Positions 1 to 5,258 of a stretch of DNA of 5,258 nucleotides are shown piece after piece (position 1 is the stretch's first letter; each line of letters starts with the position of its first letter). The stretch spans positions 1 through 5,258 of the forward strand of contig JAMDDG010000415.1 of NCBI GenBank assembly GCA_023488865.1, in the 5' to 3' direction. The notes beneath the pieces are model-generated. The model worked only from the letters and a program-made list of their open reading frames with translations, ran no database searches and had not been told where the DNA came from. This DNA is from Bacteroidota bacterium. GTDB taxonomy: Bacteria; Bacteroidota; Bacteroidia; Bacteroidales; Prolixibacteraceae. The translations under genes were made by a program, and so were the position numbers.

Positions 1-284
1 TTGGGTATAATTTGATTGGAAGTACCAAAATTGAATTTTTTGTTCAGGATACCGGTATCGGAATTTCTGCTGATCAGTATGATAAAATATTTAATCGTTT
101 TTACCAGATAGATCTTTCCACGAAACGGATTTATGGCGGATCCGGGATCGGGCTTTCATTGGCCAATGATTTTGCGGAGATGCTTGGAAGTAAAATCAAG
201 GTCGAATCTATTGTGGGCACAGGTTCCCGTTTTTCGTTTATTTTGCCAATTGAGACAGGAAGCAACCATCTTCGGATTGTTTAG
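1..284 (+). CDS. Sensor histidine kinase, C-terminal ATP-binding domain (partial, 5' end outside window)
   Basis: The frame is open to the left edge, so only the last 90-odd residues of a longer protein are present. They form the end of a HATPase_c (GHKL) domain. The G1 box VQDTGIGIS lies at about 39-65 and the F box IFNRFYQID at about 87-113. The G2 glycine loop GGSGIGL lies at 135-155, followed by a helix and the closing strand GTGSRFSFILP. Histidine kinases of this type bind ATP here and autophosphorylate a histidine in an upstream DHp domain, which is not visible. The protein stops about 10 residues after the fold ends, so it carries no C-terminal receiver domain. The in-frame TTG at 12 is internal to the domain and is not the true start. 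The sensed signal and partner regulator cannot be told. The next gene starts 62 bp downstream on the same strand, across a T-rich gap with no clear hairpin terminator. Confidence 0.93.
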   Translation, partial: GYNLIGSTKIEFFVQDTGIGISADQYDKIFNRFYQIDLSTKRIYGGSGIGLSLANDFAEMLGSKIKVESIVGTGSRFSFILPIETGSNHLRIV

Positions 285-346
285 GTGGTTGATTTACAGC
301 TACATTAGTATACTTTTTTGTTAATTTTTTCTTTTGATTTTAAAAT

Positions 347-1240
347 ATGATACTTGATAAGATCCATTTCAGCAAAATAAATGAGGTTAATAAACCAGTA
401 TTTTCAATCCTGATACCTTCGTGGAATAACCTCCCCATCCTGAAAATTTGTATTGAGAGTATCCGAAAGAATTCTTCTTTCAACCACCAAATCATTGTCC
501 ATGCAAATGAAGCGACCGATGGTACCCTGGAGTGGTTAAAAGCTAACAAGATTAGCCATACCCACTCAGAAAAGAATGTTGGCGTTTGCTATGGTTTCAA
601 TGCCCCTTATTCCCTTGCAGATGCGGAATATATTTGTCTTATTGATGATGATATGTATGTTTGTCCCGGTTGGGACAAAGCCCTGTGGAAAGAGATCCAA
701 AAGCTGGAAGACGACTATTTCTGCATTTGCGGAACCTTAATTCAGCCATATGTAACAAGTTATAAATGCGTAATCGGCCCTTACAATTACGGTAGGAACC
801 ATGCTGAATTTAAAGAGAACGAACTTCTCGAAACTTATGATAAAATCCACTTTCATGATTGGAATGGGTGCAACTGGTATCCAATGGTCATTCATAGAAA
901 AATCTGGAATTTAATAGGGGGATTGAGCGTTGAATATACGCCCGGAATGTATTCGGATCCTGATTTTATGATGAAACTATGGCATTTGGGAGTACGTTAT
1001 TTCAAAGGAGTTTCCGGTAGCAGGGCATACCACTTTCTGTCCCTTTCAACTAGCCGGATAAAGAAAAATGACGGCAGCAAGCAATTTCTATTAAAATGGG
1101 GAATCAGCAGTTCAACTTTTTTCAGGTACTACCTTCGCATAGGAACTACCTTTAAAGGAAAATTGAAGGAACCGGGAATGACGATCAAATACCGTTTGGC
1201 TTTAATTAAAGACCAATTAAAAAAAATCATTGCTCATTAG
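347..1240 (+). CDS. Glycosyltransferase family 2 (GT-A fold)
   Basis: This 297-residue protein is a complete GT2-type enzyme, expected to transfer a sugar from a nucleotide donor onto a growing glycan in the cytoplasm. The GT-A core opens with FSILIPSWNN (residues 19-28). The next strand is IIVHANEATDGT (49-60), then EKNVGVCYGFN (75-85). The metal-binding DXD-type motif is LIDDDMYV with Asp100-102. An acidic acceptor-side motif GMYSDPDF (200-207) and YHF (228-230) follow, matching the usual catalytic-base region and C-terminal metal-ligand region. In most GT2 enzymes the second strand reads VDNxSxDGT, but here the first Asp is replaced (Ala53). There is no signal peptide or membrane segment, and the tail is basic. 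The ATG at 347 puts the first beta-strand at residue 19, normal for the family. No Shine-Dalgarno is seen; the leader is T/A-rich. Donor and acceptor are unknown. It converges on the aminotransferase gene with a 69-bp gap to the recognised stop. Confidence 0.9.
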   Translation: MILDKIHFSKINEVNKPVFSILIPSWNNLPILKICIESIRKNSSFNHQIIVHANEATDGTLEWLKANKISHTHSEKNVGVCYGFNAPYSLADAEYICLIDDDMYVCPGWDKALWKEIQKLEDDYFCICGTLIQPYVTSYKCVIGPYNYGRNHAEFKENELLETYDKIHFHDWNGCNWYPMVIHRKIWNLIGGLSVEYTPGMYSDPDFMMKLWHLGVRYFKGVSGSRAYHFLSLSTSRIKKNDGSKQFLLKWGISSSTFFRYYLRIGTTFKGKLKEPGMTIKYRLALIKDQLKKIIAH

Positions 1241-1309
1241 AACATTTCTCCGTCAGATCTTAACTTCGGTGTACTTGTCTTAATTTTTTGGGATATTCTG
1301 CTTTGAGGA

Positions 1310-2440
1310 TCACCAACCACTCTTAATTACTTTACTAATATACTCAACATCAGTAGGTTTCATTTTCCCGTGTAAAGGAAGTACCAGGTATTTATCTTCT
1401 ACCATATCCATATTGGGCAGATCTGACCTTCTGCCACCAAAAACAGTATAGCGGTCGTTGCGGTAATGAACCTGACTCGACTCAATTTTAAAGCTGCGCA
1501 ATTTATTCATCAAATCGTGACGTTTTTCCACGAGAACCGTACATAACCAGGATGCGTGCGTGCGATCTGTCAAACCTGTCCCGATTAATTTTATATCATC
1601 AATTCCGGAAAATTGTTTCTCGTATTCAGAAAATAGCTGTTGTCTGTATTTTAATGTTTCGTCAAATTTAGCCAATGCAGCTAAGCCCAATGCCGCTGCA
1701 ATATCGTTCATTTGATATTTGTATCCGACTTCGTAGATGTCGTTTTCCCAATGGCCATTTTGTTTGGCAGATCTGTCAATGCCGAACCATCTGATTCTTT
1801 TTGCTTTCTCAACCAAATCCCTGTTCTTTAAAGTAATCATGCCACCATCACCGGTAGTAATGTGCTTGATTGCTTGGAATGAAAATACACTGAAATCAGT
1901 TATTTCACCAATATTTTGGCCTTTGTAAGTTGCACCAAGTGCGTGGGCAGCATCATCAATCAAAGGGATATTATACTCGCGTGAAATCTTTAACAGCTCA
2001 TCCATATTACAGGGTAAACCGGCATAGTGAACACATACAATCGCTTTTGTTTTTGTGTTAACCAATTGTCTGACGTGATCAACATTAATGTTTAACGTCT
2101 CCGGGTCAATATCTGCAAATCGGATTTTGGCACCCATATACAAAAAAGGAATATTTGTTGCGGTACAGGTGAAAACCGGTGCAATCACCTCATCACCGGG
2201 GCCGATTCCGGCTAAGATATAGGAAAGATGCAATGCGTCAGTGCCTGAACCAACTGCAAGGGCTGTATTGTTGGTTAAAAAACGAGTTTCAAATTCTTTC
2301 TCAAATGCTACAACTCTGGGACCTTGGCCTATCCACCGTGAATGTAAAACTTTGGACACCTCTTCCAAGGCATTTTCAGGTACATTAGGATAAAAAAGTA
2401 CAATCCCTTCGTTTTCATCCATCAGGGGTAATTCGTTCAT
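1310..2440 (-). CDS. DegT/DnrJ/EryC1/StrS family sugar aminotransferase (PLP-dependent)
   Basis: With the start chosen here the protein has 376 residues, normal for this fold-type I family, which aminates 4-keto or 3-keto nucleotide sugars using PLP and usually glutamate. The opening YPNVPENALEEV and RWIGQGPRV match the family N-terminus. GSGTDAL (64-70) is the cofactor phosphate loop. DDAAHA (162-167) holds the Asp that pairs with the PLP ring nitrogen. Lys192 in FQAIKHITTGDGGM is the expected Schiff-base lysine, and YKYQMND (240-246) is the conserved motif before the C-terminal domain. The frame stays open upstream to ATG codons at 2455 and 2497. The start at 2440 is preferred because its leader is A-rich and it leaves a short family-like N-terminus; 2422 is also possible. 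An AAGGAG lies 2 bases before the 2455 ATG, too close to be a good ribosome site. It probably makes an amino sugar (perosamine- or 4-amino-4,6-dideoxyhexose-like) for the neighbouring glycosyltransferases, but regiochemistry cannot be read from sequence. Confidence 0.93.
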   Translation of the reverse strand: MNELPLMDENEGIVLFYPNVPENALEEVSKVLHSRWIGQGPRVVAFEKEFETRFLTNNTALAVGSGTDALHLSYILAGIGPGDEVIAPVFTCTATNIPFLYMGAKIRFADIDPETLNINVDHVRQLVNTKTKAIVCVHYAGLPCNMDELLKISREYNIPLIDDAAHALGATYKGQNIGEITDFSVFSFQAIKHITTGDGGMITLKNRDLVEKAKRIRWFGIDRSAKQNGHWENDIYEVGYKYQMNDIAAALGLAALAKFDETLKYRQQLFSEYEKQFSGIDDIKLIGTGLTDRTHASWLCTVLVEKRHDLMNKLRSFKIESSQVHYRNDRYTVFGGRRSDLPNMDMVEDKYLVLPLHGKMKPTDVEYISKVIKSGW

Positions 2441-2510
2441 GCTTTTTTCTCTCATAACTCCTTCATTTTCACAAGTATAATAACTTCCAAAAAACATTCA
2501 GCCATACGTT

Positions 2511-2518
2511 TAAAGATA
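2511..2518 (-). promoter_or_regulatory. Possible -7 promoter element for the aminotransferase gene
   Basis: Read on the minus strand this is TATCTTTA, seven of eight positions of the Bacteroidota -7 consensus TAnnTTTG. No convincing -33 TTG lies at the expected 19-21 bp. A start site about 6-7 bases downstream would fall so close to the ATG at 2497 that translation from 2455 or 2440 would be favoured. Weak by itself; supported mainly by its place in a divergent intergenic region. Confidence 0.2.
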
Positions 2519-2529
2519 CTAAAAAATAG

Positions 2530-2537
2530 TAATTTTG
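2530..2537 (+). promoter_or_regulatory. Putative Bacteroidota -7 promoter element for the GT4 gene
   Basis: TAATTTTG is a full match to the TAnnTTTG element recognised by the primary sigma factor of Bacteroidota. It ends 22 bp before the ATG at 2560, giving a short leader of roughly 15 bases. The -33 region (TTTA at 2509-2512, 17 bp upstream) is poor, so the assignment rests on the -7 box and its position. Confidence 0.42.
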
Positions 2538-2559
2538 GTTTATCCAAATTAACTAAGAA

Positions 2560-3675
2560 ATGATTGTAGGGTTTGAGGCAAAACGTATATTCCAAAACTA
2601 TTCAGGTTTAGGAAATTACAGCCGGAATACGATTAATTTATTGGTCAAATTTTTCCCGGATAACCGGTACAAACTTTTTGCCCCAAAGCTGACAGCCTTG
2701 TATCAACTTCCTGAATCTGTTGAGGCAATCACGCCAACTAATTTCCCTTATAAATATTTGAGAGCTTATTGGAGATTAAATCATGTTGACAAATTACTAA
2801 GCAAAAATCATGTTGATATTTTCCACGGATTGAGTCACGTTCTTCCATACGGAATCGAAAAAACAGGAATACCCTCCATTGTAACAATTCATGACCTCAT
2901 TTTCCTTCGTTATCCTGAATTCTACCGGAAGATTGACCGGAAATTATACCAATCAGTGTACTACAGTGCATGCAAAAGCGCTACTAAAATAATTGCGATT
3001 AGCAATCAAACCAAAGAAGACTTAATCCACTATTTAAAAATTGACCCAGGAAAGATTGAAGTCATCTATCAATCCTGCAATCCATGTTTTTATGAACGGG
3101 TTAGTGAGGCACAAAAATCTGCTATCCGATTAAAATTCAACCTTCCGGAGAAATTTATCCTTAACGTTGGTACGATAGAAGCAAGGAAAAACCAGCTCTC
3201 CATTTTAAGGGGACTTGTACAGGAAAAGCTGGAGATTCCAGTAGTTCTTTTGGGTAAAATTACAGATTATAAAAAGGGGCTGGACGAATTCATCGTAGAA
3301 TCAGGCATCCGGAAACAGTTAATTTTTTTACCTAATACAGACACATCCGAATTGCAGGCCATCTACCAGATGGCAGAGATCATGGTCTATCCCTCCTTGT
3401 TTGAAGGGTTTGGATTACCTGTACTCGAAGCACAGGCTTCGGGTTGTCCGGTCATTACTTCGAGCACAAGCAGTCTGCCTGAAGCCGGAGGAGATGGAGC
3501 CATCTACATTGATCCGGGAAATAGTCTGGAAATTGGTCAGGCAATTCAGAATGTTTTATCGAACAACGATTTAAAAAATGAATTAATTCGAAAGGGAACG
3601 GCCCATGCCCGACTGTTCGATGGTCGGATTGTCTCCGAAAAGTTAATGAAATTATACCAATCTTTAGTTAAATAG
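2560..3675 (+). CDS. Glycosyltransferase family 4 (GT-B fold)
   Basis: This 371-residue protein has the full two-domain GT-B layout. The N-terminal acceptor domain contains the glycine-rich SGLGNYSRN loop (15-23), DIFHGLSHVLP and VTIHDLIF (108-115, with His111-Asp112), and ends in IIAISNQTKEDL. The C-terminal donor-binding Rossmann domain opens with NVGTIEARKNQ (202-212). There Arg209 and Lys210 match the basic pair that contacts the donor phosphates. It carries the retaining-enzyme motif EGFGLPVLE, with Glu282 and Glu290 spaced as EX7E, followed by ASGCPVITSSTSSLPEAGG. Family members transfer mannose, glucose, galactose, rhamnose and others from nucleotide donors with retention of configuration; the sugar here is unknown. 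There is no signal peptide or transmembrane helix, so it should act in the cytoplasm at the membrane face. The ATG at 2560 is placed where family members begin (MIVGFEAKRI). It is divergent from the aminotransferase and converges on the next gene with a 25-bp gap. Confidence 0.95.
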   Translation: MIVGFEAKRIFQNYSGLGNYSRNTINLLVKFFPDNRYKLFAPKLTALYQLPESVEAITPTNFPYKYLRAYWRLNHVDKLLSKNHVDIFHGLSHVLPYGIEKTGIPSIVTIHDLIFLRYPEFYRKIDRKLYQSVYYSACKSATKIIAISNQTKEDLIHYLKIDPGKIEVIYQSCNPCFYERVSEAQKSAIRLKFNLPEKFILNVGTIEARKNQLSILRGLVQEKLEIPVVLLGKITDYKKGLDEFIVESGIRKQLIFLPNTDTSELQAIYQMAEIMVYPSLFEGFGLPVLEAQASGCPVITSSTSSLPEAGGDGAIYIDPGNSLEIGQAIQNVLSNNDLKNELIRKGTAHARLFDGRIVSEKLMKLYQSLVK

Positions 3676-3700
3676 CGGCGATTGACTTTTCCTGCTATGA

Positions 3701-4723
3701 TTAAGGATATACCTGTTCGTAATTGAGGTATACCGGCTCCATTTCTGAAGACTTATTTTTTTTCGTATAGTTAACAGATCTCACACTTACCCATCTTCCG
3801 GATTTTAGTGTCTGCAGATAGTAGCCCGCTAATTTAAAGTAGATTTGGGAGTAAATATTTATTTCCGGGATAAAGAAGAACACAATTCCCACCAGGGCTG
3901 GCAGCAACCCCAATAACAAGTTATTTATTATCAGCAACAAATGCATGAAGAATGCACTGTGTCTCCTTACATGCTTTGAAATATAAACATGTCGGGAAAT
4001 ATTGACTTCGGTTTTAGTCAGTACTGTGACCTCACGGTTGATTCGCGAAGAGCCGCCATGAATATGTCCTATTATCGCTCTTTTGAATATAACAATTTCA
4101 CCATTTTTGAGATGGGCCCTACGACACAAATCCACGTCCTCGAAATACATCCAAAAATCTTCATCCCATTTGCCCAATCTGAAAAAACTATCTTTTTTAA
4201 TCAGGATGACCGATCCTGATACCCAATCAGGATAAATGTAATGCTTCGTTTGCACGATTGAATCTTCAAGGCGCCTGTAAAACAACTGATGTATTGCCCG
4301 TAACCATCCTGTTAAAGTAAAAATGGTTAAAAATTTTCCGTAAGGACGATCTTCTGAACCATTCTCCCTAACCTGACGACACGAAACTATAGAATATTCC
4401 GGTCTTACCCGGACTTCTTCCAGCATGTCATAAAGTGCATCTGCAGTAACCGTGGTATCCGGATTCAGAAATAACAAATGGGACCCATTACTTTTCACTG
4501 CGCCCAAATTACAACCATTGGCAAAACCGTTATTACCAGTATTTGAAATAAAAATGAATTTTGGGAAAAGTAGGACAAACTCAGCAACCTTACCGTCATT
4601 CGAATGATTATCAACGACTATAACTTCAAATTGGAACCGGATATCCTCAATTATAGCAAGAGATTCCAGGCATCGTGATAGCCTATCCCAGCTTTTGTAG
4701 TTGACTATTATTATGGAGATCAT
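3701..4723 (-). CDS. Glycosyltransferase family 2, rhamnosyltransferase-like, with C-terminal membrane segment
   Basis: With the start used here the protein has 340 residues. The frame extends upstream to a TTG at 4789, but the ATG at 4723 is the first Met and leads straight into the first beta-strand MISIIIVNYKS, the usual N-terminus of this family. VVDNHSNDG (36-44) binds the nucleotide. NTGNNGFANGCNLG (61-74) and LLFLNPDTTV with NPD at 87-89 are the hallmark of the WbbL-like GT2 group, where NPD takes the place of DXD. WVSGSVILIKK (167-177) and FWMYFEDVDLCRRA (190-203, Glu195-Asp196) form the acceptor and catalytic-base region, and HIHGGSSR (220-227) follows. Residues about 258-286 are strongly hydrophobic (FFMHLLLIINNLLLG and on), one long or two short membrane segments, followed by a basic tail. 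This suggests anchoring at the inner membrane while acting on a lipid-linked glycan. Members include rhamnosyltransferases, but the donor is not proven by sequence. Confidence 0.93.
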   Translation of the reverse strand: MISIIIVNYKSWDRLSRCLESLAIIEDIRFQFEVIVVDNHSNDGKVAEFVLLFPKFIFISNTGNNGFANGCNLGAVKSNGSHLLFLNPDTTVTADALYDMLEEVRVRPEYSIVSCRQVRENGSEDRPYGKFLTIFTLTGWLRAIHQLFYRRLEDSIVQTKHYIYPDWVSGSVILIKKDSFFRLGKWDEDFWMYFEDVDLCRRAHLKNGEIVIFKRAIIGHIHGGSSRINREVTVLTKTEVNISRHVYISKHVRRHSAFFMHLLLIINNLLLGLLPALVGIVFFFIPEINIYSQIYFKLAGYYLQTLKSGRWVSVRSVNYTKKNKSSEMEPVYLNYEQVYP

Positions 4724-4816
4724 TCTTACATCATTAAAAATTTGCCATTTGATACTTGTCGTCTTTTTCTTAGACACAAAAGGTTCCAAAAAGTTAAATC
4801 AGAAAAGGAAAATAAT

Positions 4817-4824
4817 CAAATTTA
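4817..4824 (-). promoter_or_regulatory. Putative -7 promoter element for the rhamnosyltransferase-like GT2 gene
   Basis: On the minus strand this reads TAAATTTG, a full match to TAnnTTTG. Transcription would begin near 4810, giving a leader of about 87 bases to the ATG at 4723. No clear -33 TTG is seen 19-21 bp upstream, which might fit a promoter that depends on an activator bound further upstream (see the palindromes at 4866-4893). That last point is inference. Confidence 0.35.
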
Positions 4825-4852
4825 GGACCTACACGAAAATAATATAAGTAGT

Positions 4853-4885
4853 TGACAATTGACAATGATGTAAATCACTGACAAT
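4853..4885. repeat. Three copies of the 7-bp direct repeat TGACAAT
   Basis: TGACAAT occurs at 4853-4859 and, immediately adjacent, at 4860-4866. A third copy lies at 4879-4885. The third copy forms the left arm of a palindrome. The short unit and close spacing suggest protein-binding half-sites rather than a transposon or CRISPR repeat. Confidence 0.4.
4866..4877. promoter_or_regulatory. Candidate Crp/Fnr-family operator (TGAT-N4-ATCA)
   Basis: The 12-bp sequence TGATGTAAATCA is a perfect palindrome in its arms. It matches the core of the Fnr-type site TTGAT-N4-ATCAA, missing only the outermost base on each side. Its centre lies about 60 bp upstream of the start site implied by the -7 box at 4817-4824, which is where class I activators of this family commonly bind. 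The regulator is not in the window. Chance occurrence in A/T-rich DNA is possible. Confidence 0.33.
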
Positions 4886-4893
4886 GTGTGTCA
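4879..4893. promoter_or_regulatory. Second palindrome, TGACA-N5-TGTCA
   Basis: TGACA (4879-4883) and TGTCA (4889-4893) are perfect inverted repeats around five bases. The symmetry extends outwards as TCAC (4875-4878) against GTGA (4895-4898) if one bulged T is allowed. A related inverted pair, ACAATGT at 4881-4887 and ACATTGT at 4912-4918, overlaps it. No U-run follows on either strand, so a dimeric-protein operator is a better reading than a terminator. Confidence 0.3.
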
Positions 4894-4898
4894 TGTGA

Positions 4899-5135
4899 AA
4901 ACAAAAATACGACATTGTTTTATGCTAATTACTTAAATCTGATACTTCCGGTAATGTTTCTGATGGCTCTTTCTTCAGTTGCACCTGTTTCTGGCAGGGG
5001 AGGCGAAAAAAACAAAATCTTTAACGTCGGAGCAGCTAATAACAGCGAGACCAAAGAACGGTAAAGACACTTAATTGCCATAATAATGAAGGAACAAAAC
5101 AAGGGATTGTTTGTAAACTCCATAAATTCTGGTTT
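4899..5135. other. Intergenic stretch with no recognised gene
   Basis: Together with 4724-4898 this separates the proline dehydrogenase stop from the GT2 start by about 410 bp. A 64-codon frame runs on the minus strand (start 5123). It begins 12 bases after the proline dehydrogenase stop and in the same frame, and is hydrophobic in its first half. A 36-codon frame runs on the plus strand (4954-5064, beginning MFLMALSSVAPVSG), and its reading continues past the stop to beyond 5130. Neither matches a family I recognise, and neither has a ribosome site or promoter. A weak 4-bp stem (CCTG and CAGG around 4983-4997) is too small to call a terminator. It may be non-coding, a decayed gene or an unannotated structured element. 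Confidence 0.4.
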
Positions 5136-5258
5136 CTATCCCCTTACAAACAGGGCTTTTATGATGTGCCCTACGATGTTTGGATTTTCTTTTAACCGGC
5201 GTGTAGAGTAATTGAACCATTGTGTGCCAAATGGGACATAGACCCGCATCGGGTATCC
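5136..5258 (-). CDS. Proline dehydrogenase, C-terminal end (partial, 5' end outside window)
   Basis: Read from the right edge on the minus strand, 40 codons are open and end at TAG (5138-5136). They begin GYPMRVYVPFGTQWFNYSTR and continue RLKENPNIVGHIIKALFVRG. This matches the C-terminus of FAD-dependent proline dehydrogenases of the monofunctional bacterial type. It has the RVYVPFG strand, then an aromatic-rich turn, then the paired arginines in YSTRRLKENP that bind the proline carboxylate, and a last helix ending the protein. The enzyme oxidises proline to pyrroline-5-carboxylate at the membrane and feeds electrons to quinones. All catalytic-barrel strands before this point lie outside the window. 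The C-terminal end is where monofunctional enzymes stop, with no attached P5C dehydrogenase domain. Its metabolic role is unrelated to the glycan genes, so it probably marks the edge of that locus. Confidence 0.82.
   Translation of the reverse strand, partial: GYPMRVYVPFGTQWFNYSTRRLKENPNIVGHIIKALFVRG

Noticed and set aside
285..346. Promoter or terminator in the T-rich gap before the first GT2 gene
   Set aside because: TACTTTTTTG and TTCTTTTG resemble the TAnnTTTG box but neither fits properly, and no stem precedes the T-runs, so neither call is supported.
1241..1309. Bidirectional terminator between the convergent GT2 and aminotransferase genes
   Set aside because: A T-run is present near 1281-1289 but I could find no inverted repeat of useful length before it.
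2441..2497. N-terminal extension of the aminotransferase to the ATG at 2497
   Set aside because: The extra 19 residues do not resemble the family N-terminus, and the possible -7 box at 2511-2518 would leave almost no leader.
3989..4219. A 76-codon plus-strand open frame
   Set aside because: It lies entirely antisense to the well-supported GT2 gene and has no motif of its own.
4724..4789. Extension of the minus-strand GT2 gene to the TTG at 4789
   Set aside because: It would add 22 residues with no family similarity and needs a TTG start, while the ATG at 4723 begins directly at the first conserved strand.
4954..5064. A 36-codon plus-strand frame beginning MFLMALSSVAPVSG, resembling a signal peptide
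   Set aside because: Too short and without supporting signals; the resemblance to a signal sequence is not enough to call a gene.
4929..5123. A 64-codon open frame on the minus strand as a small hydrophobic protein gene
   Set aside because: No recognised family, no ribosome site, no clear promoter. Its hydrophobic half could come from A/T-rich codons by chance, and it overlaps an opposite-strand frame. Kept as part of the intergenic entry, not as a CDS.
1..5258. CRISPR array, tRNA or rRNA gene, insertion sequence, phage or defence genes
   Set aside because: No regularly spaced repeats, no cloverleaf or rRNA sequence, and no transposase, integrase or nuclease motif was seen on either strand.

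Overview
The window most likely comes from a member of the Bacteroidota. This is inferred from moderate-to-low GC, genes with no well-placed Shine-Dalgarno but A/T-rich leaders, and matches to the Bacteroidota -7 promoter element (TAnnTTTG) upstream of two genes. The products are also typical of surface-polysaccharide loci in that phylum. Genus cannot be told from the sequence.

Layout, left to right. (1) The 3' end of a sensor histidine kinase (+), cut by the left edge. (2) A family 2 (GT-A) glycosyltransferase (+). (3) A PLP-dependent sugar aminotransferase of the DegT/DnrJ/EryC1/StrS family (-), convergent with gene 2. (4) A GT-B glycosyltransferase of the GT4 type (+), divergent from gene 3. 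(5) A second GT2 enzyme of the rhamnosyltransferase-like type with a C-terminal hydrophobic segment (-), convergent with gene 4. (6) An intergenic stretch of about 410 bp with short repeats and two palindromes, one resembling a Crp/Fnr half-site pair. (7) The last 40 codons of a proline dehydrogenase (-), cut by the right edge.

Genes 2 to 5 fit a surface-glycan locus (O-antigen, capsule or exopolysaccharide). The aminotransferase would put an amino group on a keto-sugar nucleotide, and the three glycosyltransferases would add sugars to a lipid-linked glycan at the inner face of the cytoplasmic membrane. No polymerase, flippase, priming transferase or other nucleotide-sugar enzyme lies inside the window, so the pathway is incomplete here and sugar identities cannot be assigned. 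The histidine kinase and proline dehydrogenase look like unrelated neighbours marking the locus edges.

The coding content is ordinary. Nothing in it amounts to a new system. The items most worth a second look are the palindrome and repeat cluster with the unexplained DNA at 4850-5135, the altered nucleotide-binding motif of the first GT2 enzyme, and the strand alternation of the glycan genes.
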